A DNA stretch of 64,000 nt, taken from assembly GCA_947650285.1 (NCBI GenBank), contig CANTFL010000550.1:1-64000 (forward strand). The letters are read 5' to 3'. A program made the translations under genes and the position numbers. Every line of letters begins with the position of its first letter. Position 1 is the stretch's first letter. Positions 13,245 through 21,982 of this stretch are shown here, one piece after another. The notes under the pieces were generated by a model, which had not been told where the DNA came from, searched no databases, and saw only the letters and a list, made by a program, of their open reading frames with translations. This DNA comes from Hyaloperonospora brassicae. Taxonomy: Eukaryota > Oomycota > Peronosporomycetes > Peronosporales > Peronosporaceae.

Positions 13245-14097
13245 GGCATTTTTTACTTGTGTCCTCGACACTGGACGAAAGTTCTGATGTGCTCTATTCT
13301 GCTGTCTTAACGCTGCTATTATCAGAAACGTCGAAGGTGCATCTGGCAGCGGGTTTTCGCAGAAAAACAGTAGCTCGTACTCGTCTGGCACCGCCAACGG
13401 ATATCGTAGCTCGAATAGCAAGCCTGCTGGTGACTGGCCCTTCTAACAGTGCTATGCAACAGCTCATTGGCGCATGACTTTCATGCTGGTAATTTGCGGA
13501 TTTCGCTTACGTATAATTTGTATGAGGTTGCTTCGACCTGTTGCTAGTTTACAAGTGTCGAGCTGTCCGCTTTATCGTCGATTGCGGTAAACTCTTCAGC
13601 GTTTGTGGTGGTTTTCCAAGCAGTGACATAGGTTACTACGACGTGCACTTGCTCCATTGGGTAGAAGCCGACATGAAGCCAAGGGATTTGAGCATTTTAC
13701 GTCACAGAAGCCCAGCATAACGTTGTAATTTTATGCGGCTAAAGTCGAACGTTGGTAAACCATTTCACATTCTCGAGTCTCCCTGGAGGTGTTCTACATG
13801 TAGTGTGGACCGTGAATGCCGTCGTTAGATGTAAAGTAGCAAGAGTTGACATTGCGTGTAAGGAGATCTCGTTTACGTTACGTACATTGCAACAATATCC
13901 GATGAGGGTGAGTATCCAGCATCAGTGATGCGGTAATTGTAAAGTAGCAAGGCCCGTTGACTTTTCAGGCACCGCGAACTGAGATAATCCATGCGACGCT
14001 GTCATTCACCACCTACTGCACCTCTGTACTATGCAGTACCCAGGGCATGAGGAGAAAGTTGCTATCTTCCAACTCGAACTGCACTGCGCATTTACAT
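13245..14097. other. spacer between convergent Whirly and TOM40 genes
   Basis: No gene recognised. It should contain the 3' ends of the flanking convergent transcripts. A 73-codon frame at 13259-13477 has no motif. Confidence 0.5.
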
Positions 14098-15072
14098 CTA
14101 AAACGAAATCTGTGCACCGTAGCCAAATTTGAAGTCGTCTTTGAGCGGAAAGCCCTCAGCTGAGAGCGAAAGCACAAAATTGGGCAGCACACGAGACTCG
14201 ATGCTTGTTGCTACGCGCAAGGTCGAGTCCACGCTAGACACAAACCGTGTCTGACCAAGGTCCATCTCCACACCGCAGGTCGTCTGCGCCTCACCCGAAG
14301 CGTAATTGTACACAAACTCCGAGCCATAGCGAAGACGGCGGCCGACCTTGCGTAAGTACGCAAGCTGCAGCGTGCCCATGGCGCCATATGTGGCCATACC
14401 AACCCAGTCGCGCGCAATCCATTTACCCGCATAGGCCGAGATCACTTTCTGGTGCTTGCCGTGGTAGTAGGCTTCGCCACCTAGTGCGAGTTTTTGCGTG
14501 ACACTTTGCAGGTAGCTGACGCCAAGTAGTGGGCCATTCGAGACCTTCATGTTCCATGTAAAGTCCTCGCCAACATAGTCAAAGTCGGCAAGCGCTTGAG
14601 AGCCGTTCTCTTCGTTCTTGAGCTGCGACTTGACACGCATTTTCCACTTCTCCGAGAGTTTGTGATTCCATCGAGCGTCAAGATAACCGTCCGGTGTGAT
14701 CTTACTCATGAGAAACGTCGAGGGATCCATGGGGTCGCCCATGACAACGTTAGCACCAAATTGATATAGCCCGCCAGGTATCAAGGGTGTACCCATCAAA
14801 AAAGAGTGCGATGTCGAGCACCGCGCGCCCAGTATGCGCGTAAAATCAAAGCGAAAGCCGTCAAACGCGTCAGGACTGACAGGCGGCTTAAGCTCATTGG
14901 GCGCATTTTCGTAGAGTCCAGGGTTCGGCAGCTTGGTACGTTCCTTCTCAATATCCACCACCTGCTGCATCAGCACTGGTAGCTGCTGCTCCAGGTGGCA
15001 GGTCAAGTCCAGCATCAATATTGGTAGACAGAATAGTCGCGTCAGAATCGACACATCCGGTGATCGTAACAT
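14098..15072 (-). CDS. TOM40: Tom40, mitochondrial outer-membrane protein import pore
   Basis: Tom40 is the beta-barrel channel of the TOM complex through which nuclear-encoded precursors enter mitochondria. The 324-residue frame has the family length (about 310-350), an N-terminal amphipathic stretch (LEQQLPVLMQQVVDIEKE), a Pro/Asn-rich entry segment (KLPNPGLYENAP), then alternating hydrophobic strands such as SYLQSVTQKLALGGEAYYHG and MATYGAMGTLQLAYLRK, and ends in FKFGYGAQISF, which fits the sorting beta-signal recognised by SAM50. It appears to be a single exon. The start is uncertain: ATG at 15072 gives MLRSPDVSILTRLF, an odd hydrophobic leader, while ATG at 15015 (MLDLTCHLEQQ) gives a 305-residue protein more like relatives. 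Convergent with Whirly; divergent from the hydratase. Confidence 0.9.
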   Translation of the reverse strand: MLRSPDVSILTRLFCLPILMLDLTCHLEQQLPVLMQQVVDIEKERTKLPNPGLYENAPNELKPPVSPDAFDGFRFDFTRILGARCSTSHSFLMGTPLIPGGLYQFGANVVMGDPMDPSTFLMSKITPDGYLDARWNHKLSEKWKMRVKSQLKNEENGSQALADFDYVGEDFTWNMKVSNGPLLGVSYLQSVTQKLALGGEAYYHGKHQKVISAYAGKWIARDWVGMATYGAMGTLQLAYLRKVGRRLRYGSEFVYNYASGEAQTTCGVEMDLGQTRFVSSVDSTLRVATSIESRVLPNFVLSLSAEGFPLKDDFKFGYGAQISF

Positions 15073-15522
15073 TTAGATTGTACAGTACGTACAGGAGCTG
15101 CACTAGTGGCCAGCACAGGATAGGGATGACTGGGCGGCCGCGCTGACGACTTGCTTGGTGCGCTTCCCATGGTCGGCCGATGTATCAACAGAGAGGCACG
15201 GACGGCGAGGGGGACGACGAGGGGGACGGTGGGACTTGTCTTTGGACGCGGGAGCTCCTCGTGTGTTGACTGGCGATCGAGGGAGCGGCTGCTCTGCGCG
15301 ACAAAGGACGAGCGTTATTGACCAATCATAAGGCGGTGGGCTGGAACCCGTCCTTGGTCGAGGTGGAGTGGCCGCAATCTCAATACATGCGTATACCATA
15401 TGTCTTATGCCGTAAATCAGATCGCCGACCAATCACCGCGCAGTGAAAGCCCAGATGACACGTAGCTTGTCACTAAATCAGTAGGCTTTAGTGTCAGTGT
15501 GGTAGAAACGCCACCAACCAGC
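15073..15522. promoter_or_regulatory. shared divergent promoter of TOM40 and hydratase
   Basis: A 450-bp spacer (508 bp if TOM40 starts at 15015) separates two divergently transcribed genes. It contains two CCAATC boxes, at 15322-15327 and 15429-15434, and a G-rich run near 15200-15230 (gagggggacgacgaggggga). No TATA box is obvious. Coordinated expression is inference from layout only. Confidence 0.45.
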
Positions 15523-16569
15523 ATGACCGTAGACGTGGACAAGCTCCTGAGCAGTCCCGAGAGGGCGTACACAGTGCGGTACAACCAGCGTGACTTGCTG
15601 GTCTATGCCGCTGGCATCGGTGAGTCCTCACTGCAGTTTACGCACGAGCTGCACGACTCGTTTGCCGCTTTTCCGCTCTATCCGGTGTGTCTTTTATTCA
15701 AAGGCGAGTCTCAAGACGTAGTGCCATTTCCGCCCCCGACATTCGGATTTCTGCTAGAAGACGCACTCGATAGCTTTGATCCAGTTATGATGCTGCACGC
15801 TGAGCAGTCGGTGGAGATCCTACGGCCTTTGGATTCCATGGGGGCCACGCTGACGGGTCGGAGCAAGCTCCTTTCATGCTATAACAAAGGGAAGAACGCG
15901 CTTATTGAGACGCAGACGCTGTTTGAAGATGTCCATGGACCATTGGTGAAGCTCGTTAGCGGCTCTTATATTCGAGGCCTTACGGGTTTCCCGGGCAAAG
16001 GACGCAAGTCCCTAGCACGCGTGCAGATTCCCGATCGCGAGCCCGACTTTCAAGATGAGATTCAGACGTCGCCGAATCAGGCACAGATCTATCGTCTGTC
16101 GGGGTGAGTCGCAAATATTGTTTCTTTTGCGACATGCATGGGGCCAGATTATCTCTGCAGTCAGTCGAAAGAGAGAGAGAGATAACGCTTGCTGGTGATG
16201 ATGACAGCTTGCTAACGATCTGTTGCGCGTGCTATGACTGTTTACTTCAGCGACTACAACTCGCTGCACGTCGACCCCGACGTTGCAGCAAGCGTGGGTT
16301 TCAAGCAGCCTATTTTGCATGGTCTATGCTCCATGGGCGTAGCCAGCCGTTCGTTGTACAAGCAATTCTGTCAGGGTGACGTGGTGCGTTTCAAGTCCAT
16401 TCACGTGCGCTTCTCAAGCCCGTGCTTTCCTGGAGAGACTATTCAGACCCGGATGTGGCAGGAGAGCAGCACTGACGTGCTATTCCAGGCCGTGGTCAAA
16501 GAGCGTGGCGTCGTGATCATTGACAGCGGCAAGTTTGTCTTTGATCCGAAGGCGTCCGCGCGTTTGTAA
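15523..16569 (+). CDS. peroxisomal double-hotdog enoyl-CoA hydratase 2 (MaoC-like)
   Basis: Two exons, 15523-16103 and 16251-16569, are joined by a 147-bp phase-2 intron (GTGAGT..TTTACTTCAG), giving 299 residues. The splice rebuilds the hydratase-2 motif YRLSGDYNSLHVDPDVA, with the catalytic Asp and His, followed by GFKQPILHGLC. The N-terminal half (about residues 10-150) is the first, substrate-binding hotdog fold; the C-terminal half is the second, catalytic one. This matches the stand-alone (R)-specific 2-enoyl-CoA hydratase of peroxisomal beta-oxidation, or the hydratase part of multifunctional enzyme 2. The protein ends in ARL, a PTS1-type peroxisomal signal. The ATG at 15523 is the first in frame; the frame is open eight codons further upstream without an ATG. 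A GCTAAC branch-point-like site lies at 16211-16216. Confidence 0.88.
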
Positions 16570-18085
16570 GTCGCTGCTGAGTGCCATAAAAAGGCAAATG
16601 CTGGATGCGTGTGTAAGACGTTTTTCATTGACCTGCATGACCAACAGCTATCTCGAAGACTGTTTGTCCATAGACCAATAGCGTCACGGAATCTCTCACA
16701 AAACAGAACAGAAGATGTAGTGAGAGGAAACTGCCGGTTGTCCATTATAGGAGCTATCCACTTGCGATAACGCAGCGATTGCCTACTCGGACACAGCCAC
16801 TTGTTTCGATCAGACGTGCTGAGAATAACATGTGAGTCAAAGCCAGCAATGTAACTGCAAGACATGTTTCTGGTCAAGTGCACCCACCCTTGATTGTTTA
16901 AAGTATGAAAAAAAACTGAACTTCGATCACAACTTAGAAGGAAACCAACAAGCCTATTTAGAAGAGGTAATGAACGATTAGAAGAGCGTCCTTGTGTATG
17001 CATGCATTCGTGATACTACCCGCCGATGACATAAAGATTTCCAAGCGCCTCCGACAGGTCATTCACTTTTTTTGTTTAGAATTTGAGCTCAATGAAATAA
17101 AGGGAGGCTCAGCCAAGATGTCTGAACCTAGTTGCAAGTGATGATGCGGTCCAAGTCTAGAAAAGGTCAGTGACTACGTCCACGAAGAAAAATTGGAAGA
17201 CTCAGACTGGGTCGACGTCGGCTAAGAGGCTCACTTTGCTTTACAAGCTGACCGATTAGATGTGCACTATCAGCTGGTCAAAGGCAGCTGTATTGGACTC
17301 AGGATCATAGCACTCAACTAGGTACAATATCTTATCACCGCGGTGGCCAGTATGGCCTGTCACGGAGCTGATGACCGAGCTGTTGATGGGAGAATAGTCG
17401 ATACGACCGAAGCGCTAAAAAGGAATGATATAGAGGGAACAACCATGGAGACCGCTTAAGATATAGACAGGACGAGACTGGGAACATCGCAATGCCAGCT
17501 GGACGCGGAAAGTGGCTCGAGACGACACCGCCACACACCCCTCGATACGCACGACGTGTACTACCTCACCAAGATAGCTGTCGGAAATAGACTCAATGGA
17601 GCAAGTTTTCCGGAGATGTGCGGCAGATGTCGTTAAAGCTTGAGCCCATGCTGGGAAAGCGAGTAGGGGCGTCGATTTTTGATTGATAATGCACTGAGTC
17701 TAGAGCTTGTGGAGTGTAATGGGGTGAGCCTGTTACACGTCATTGGCACGAATCAGGCCAACGTGAATGTTATCTTATGTAATAATTACCGATATTACCC
17801 TTGCAAGTCAAGATTGTTTAAATGTGAGCTTTAGAGGTACTACACTCACCCCGATCTATAAGAGACAACTTCGTGCCCAATTCTTACAGCGTGTCTTGTA
17901 AAAAATCTTTTGTAGAGAATCTGAAAGGAAGAAGTTGCATGATATTTTTTAAGCGGGACCCCCCGATTATAATGAAATGTAACGTTTTTCTACTATATGA
18001 AGTCTCTCATGTCGAGCTGGTCATCCTAGCGTGCCAGATTTTGCGAAAAACCGACGATATATATCCGGATCTGACTGTATGATTC
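16570..18085. other. interval between hydratase and gypsy element
   Basis: No gene recognised. A 186-codon minus frame (16443-17003) is half antisense to the hydratase exon and has no motif. The gypsy insertion begins at its right end. Confidence 0.5.
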
Positions 18086-18090
18086 GCGTG
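18086..18090. repeat. target site duplication (left), GCGTG
   Basis: GCGTG directly precedes the left LTR and is repeated directly after the right LTR (26065-26069), as expected for a 5-bp duplication made by a Ty3/gypsy integrase. Confidence 0.92.
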
Positions 18091-18481
18091 TGTAACGGGG
18101 CACACCCTTGCGCGAACTTAACGCAAGGGTATCGGTGTCCCGACAGACGTACACAAGGCAAGCGAGGAAGCGTAGGTAAGGTAAAAGCAGAACTGTTATA
18201 TTAATATAAGTAAGTCTTTTAACCACTGTCTCTCTGTTTGACTTAACTTAATTATGCTAATCTAACTGAGTGTATGGTGACGTCTCGTCACCACTCATTG
18301 CGCGCGTCTTGCGGCGATTGGTGGGTTGATATCATCAAGATATCAACCAATGAACAGACTCTTTGGTCGACCCTTCAATATCACCACTTTGGTGATATTG
18401 TTTAAAGAATATCCAACTTCATATTCTTTATTGTCACTTTCCTTAAAGTGACAATTCCATGTAACGGGCTGCCCTGTTACA
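18091..18481 (-). repeat. 3' LTR of the gypsy element
   Basis: Begins TGTAACGGGG and ends CCCTGTTACA; 391 bp, no indel relative to the right LTR. Stems at 18104-18112/18122-18130, 18276-18282/18286-18292, 18324-18333/18339-18348, 18376-18386/18390-18400, 18403-18412/18421-18430, 18430-18440/18445-18455 and 18460-18468/18473-18481 cover most of its right half. Confidence 0.96.
18196..18209. promoter_or_regulatory. palindromic TATA-like box in the LTR
   Basis: TTATATTAATATAA is a perfect 14-bp palindrome, conserved at 25779-25792 in the other LTR. Because it reads the same on both strands it could position transcription either way: sense from the right LTR, antisense from the left LTR. Promoter function is inference. 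Confidence 0.4.
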
Positions 18482-18491
18482 CCCCCCCCCC
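18482..18491 (-). promoter_or_regulatory. polypurine tract
   Basis: Ten C residues on the plus strand, so AAGGGGGGGGGG on the element's strand, abut the 3' LTR. This is where plus-strand DNA synthesis is primed in LTR retrotransposons. Confidence 0.85.
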
Positions 18492-18612
18492 TTAACTGAT
18501 AGTCACCGTGTGACTATCGAAAATATGGCGGCCACCCGTTGGCCACCATTGGGAAAGGGAGCACTTGTTGGGTCCGTTCCATTCACTTTCCGCTTGACCT
18601 CGCATAGTTAAC

Positions 18613-20211
18613 ATGTCTATGCGAGGTGACTCAAGGCACACAGATTCTGTGCCTGTGCCAGCTTCTGCGGCAGACGATTCGTCGTCTGCTGCTCGTTCTT
18701 CGCCTGCAGCAACAGGTGCTGCAGGTGCACGCGGCACCTCACCGCGTGCGCATGATGACCCCGACATTGAGGTCATCTATTCTGGCGAGTCATACACGTC
18801 TGACTCGGGCAATGCGCCAGAGGCGTCTCGCTCACCGGCGACGCCTCGGTGTTCGCCAAGGACACTGCCGAACGAACGGACTCGTGAGCACAGTCTGTTC
18901 GGCAGTGATGACGAATCGGATGATGAGTATGTTTGCTCATCACCGCAATCAGCTCGTGCTCCTTCGCACGAGCGACTTGACGATGGTGCAACCCATCGTC
19001 GTGCTGACAACCGTGGTACCGACAAGGATACCACTGTGAAGCGTGATGAGCTGTAGCCGTGGCGTTTTCCTGAACGGCTCATCAATAGCTTGTCTCACGA
19101 GACAAGCCAACACCATCGAATACCCTTATTCGATGCGACTGAGCTTCACGGCTTGAATCCCAGCGCGAGCAACTTTAGCGCTGAGGAAAACTTTTATCTC
19201 GATGTCTTCCTTAGACATCGATGGTACAACAGCAACCAAAAGCGTGACAAGGCCTCGCTTTTGGCTGCGTGGAACGCGTTCGTCCAAAACGTAAAGAATT
19301 TTGGACGAGAAGGGTGGCTCATGAAACTTGAGGCGACACGCCTCAGGTTTAAAAAGCGAACACCAACCGGTGCTAAGTACCGGTTGCACTGTTTATCGAG
19401 TGAGGCATACATTCCTTGCACCACATGGGGAGACCCTTCTGCGAGTTGTGTTGACAACTTGCAGCGTGCACTGAGGGACGTGTATTCCCTAAGTTTGCCC
19501 TATGAAAGGGCACACATCTCGGCTGAGATGCGTGACGCGAGTGCAAACTTGCAATCCGTCTACAAGCGCCTAGGGCGCGTGTTTACCGATGGGCCACAGG
19601 ACTCATCGGATGGATCTCGTCATACTGGCGGACGAGACCTTCAACATCCATCAACAGCTGAGAGCGGGGCTCCCAGCTGTTCCAAGAGGGTGGATACCCC
19701 CGCCACTGGACGAGGTAGATCGTCCTTGATCCTGAATCGTCACGGTGATTCAAGATACGCTTCACCAGAAAGCGTTGATCACCGTGAGCATCCACCAAAG
19801 GATGTGGTGGAGGAGGAAAGACCTCCTCCAGATGATTCGGTTCACCATCTTGACCCTTACGAGATGAATCACGCAATCGATGAATTGCGCGGTGACTTGA
19901 AGCACGATCGCGACCGGCGCTACTCTTTGACGGATACCGTGCGAAAGAACCGCAAGGATCACGAGGCTGATCGGGCGAGGGATAGCGCCGATTATGCCAC
20001 AGCGCAGCTTCAGGTCGAGCGGGATGTCCGCTCTCTTTTTGGCGAGCTGGCGACAGCTCGCGGGGAGATATCTTGGTTTAGGTCCGAGGTATCATATCTG
20101 CGCGACCAGACGGATCGTCTGGAGCGCGAACGCAGGAACTTGATGGATGTTCTTGAACGTGGGGGCTATCTTCATCGGAAGAAGAAGGCTCGTACTGACA
20201 GTACAGCCTGA
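18613..20211 (+). CDS. antisense ORF of the gypsy element, nuclear-type protein of unknown function
   Basis: ATG 18613 opens a 533-codon frame interrupted only by TAG 19054-19056; the two halves are in the same frame. It runs against gag-pol and starts 132 bp inside the 3' LTR. Seen in the product: a Ser/Ala/Pro-rich acidic N-terminus with [12 protein letters not shown] (residues 48-59), which looks like a SUMO-interacting motif; a compact, aromatic-rich region ([20 protein letters not shown] .. [15 protein letters not shown]) that may be a Myb/trihelix-like DNA-binding fold; a disordered Pro/Arg/Asp linker; a long charged C-terminal coiled coil ([18 protein letters not shown] onwards); and a basic tail HRKKKARTD. 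Roughly 970 bp of it has no competing sense domain. I do not recognise the family. The alternative is a fortuitous frame in GC-richer sequence; length, composition and ATG placement argue against this. Confidence 0.6.
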
Positions 20212-20815
20212 GCCTCCCCACGTAAAACGTAGGATGCGTGCGCATCTTACGTGGCAATTCGAGTGTGTATGCATTGCCCTTGCGATACAACACTCGAAAT
20301 GGCCCAATGTATATCGGCAGTAGTTTACTACTGCCGACACTAGTGACTGCATGTCCAGGTAAGTTTACCGTAGACAGTAGTACTAGGTCGTTAACCTTAA
20401 ATGACAGAACATTTGCTCTTTCATTATTGTCTCCGTTCCGTTTCTGGCGGTCCACCGCATTTGCGATGGAGTCCTGAACGAAACGGACCACCGCTTCTCG
20501 AGTCAGCAGGAAGTTCTCTGCTGACTCTTTGTTTTGTCTTTCAGTGCGCTTCGTGCGCACTGCTAAGAGATTGCTATCTTCTTCAGCGAAATTGTCTTCT
20601 TCCTCGCTGGCATAATCGTTGACGATGCTGAATATACCAGCATCGTCATCATCATCCGAGTCAATAACAGCGTCATCGCTATTATTGAGGTGATCTTCTT
20701 CATCGATGTCGACCTGATCGACATCGGCATCATACGTGACGACATTAGCGTCGACACGTGATGAGCAAGAGCCAAAACGGTTTTTGCTCGAGCGAGTCCC
20801 TCCCCCCTTATTCAA
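19583..20815 (-). pseudogene. pol: gypsy integrase C-terminus: acidic linker, GPY/F domain, chromodomain
   Basis: One frame with a single TAA at 20078-20080. An acidic stretch (about 20560-20760, many Asp/Glu) leads to the GPY/F module (YIGPFRVLYRKGNAYTLELP) near 20250-20330. After a Pro/Arg-rich linker the chromodomain [26 protein letters not shown] lies at about 19620-19785, with the aromatic cage residues in place. Chromodomains steer chromovirus integration towards marked chromatin. From about 20211 to 19583 the segment is antisense to the plus-strand ORF 18613-20211. Confidence 0.88.
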
Positions 20816-21982
20816 GAGTCACACTCGAGAAGGGTTGGCACACGTGGATGGCGTAAGCCATTCACGTAAAACGGTGTGTGCTGTGTGGAAGCATGCACCG
20901 AATTATTGATGGCGAATTCCACCATGGGTAGGAATTCGCTCCAACTCGGAAACGAGTGGACATATCCTCGAAGGATCTCTTCGAGGACACGGTTCGCACG
21001 TTCCGTCTGACCATCTGTTTCGGGATGGTCAGAAGTAGACATCTTCAATCGTGTTCCAAGAGAACGGAAAAAGGTTTGCCAAAATGCCGCCGTGAACCGA
21101 GGGTCACGGTCGGATACGAGTTCACGGGGTAACCGGTGGAGTCTAAAGACCGTGTCGAGAAAGACACGAGCACAACCTGGAGCCTCGATCGACTCGGGTA
21201 CAGCAAAAAGATGGACCATCTTACTGAACCGGTCAACAAACACAAGAATATTATTATTCTTGTGAGCGTCTTCGGGAAACCCGAAGACGAAGTCCATTAA
21301 ATGGAATGAAAGAACTCTGTCGGAACAGGCAGAGGCTACAATGGCGCACGGGATGAAGGACTAGGCTTCATCCGTTGACAAATCTCGCAAGCACGTATGT
21401 ACTTGCGTACAAACTGATACTGGCGTGGCCAGTAAAAGTCACGACTTACCGTGAGGTAAGTCTTTTCTCTACCACGATGGCCGCTTGTTGGGGCATCGTG
21501 ATACTCATACACGATGCGTAAACGCAAATCATGATGAGCGGGTACGACGACACGAGGCGTGTCGTCGGCAACTGCTGTATAGTACAGCAATCCGTTGCGT
21601 GTACTATACCGACCTGATGAGGATCGGTACAAAGCCGGTAAATTCCTCATGGATTTACTGGATGGATTCACCAGATGATCCATCAATCGCAGAAGATCCT
21701 TATCTTCTGCGTATGCCTTTCGTACGTCGTCAAGTAAACTTGACGTCGGAACACTGACTACAGTGTCGCAACAGTGGGCTTATCCTCACTGTCGAATTGT
21801 GCGTCTGGCTCGAAATCCAGCCGGCGCGAGAGCGCATCAGAGACGACATTAAGTCGGCCTGGTTTATACTCTACGGAGAAGTTATACTCCGCGAAGAAAG
21901 ACAGCCACCTCGACATCCTTTGCGAGATATGTGGGCTTTTTACGGCCGTGCGTAATGACGCATGGTCCGTATAGACGATGAA
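20812..21982 (-). pseudogene. pol: gypsy pol continued: RNase H end and integrase, broken
   Basis: Past the TAG the RNase H ends with VYTDHASLRTAV and LNVVSDALSRR. A frameshift near 21765 moves to the integrase frame. The HHCC zinc domain is at 21336-21560 (YEYHDAPTSGHRG .. CEICQRM). A stop near 21336 and a further frameshift near 21300 precede the catalytic core 20812-21297, with the DDE residues visible in MDFVFGFP, VSDRDPRF and DGQTERANR. Another frameshift near 20815 follows. Integrase inserts the DNA copy; this one cannot be made intact. Confidence 0.9.

Noticed and set aside
12754..13421. Two overlapping minus-strand frames of 105 and 157 codons
   Set aside because: They are antisense shadows of the Whirly exons.
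16443..17003. 186-codon minus-strand frame with ATG
   Set aside because: Its 3' part is antisense to the hydratase exon, composition is unlike a protein and no motif is present; taken as a chance frame.
18777..19457. Minus-strand frames of 87-102 codons between chromodomain and 3' LTR
   Set aside because: They are shorter, in different frames and lack ordered composition compared with the plus-strand frame covering the same region.
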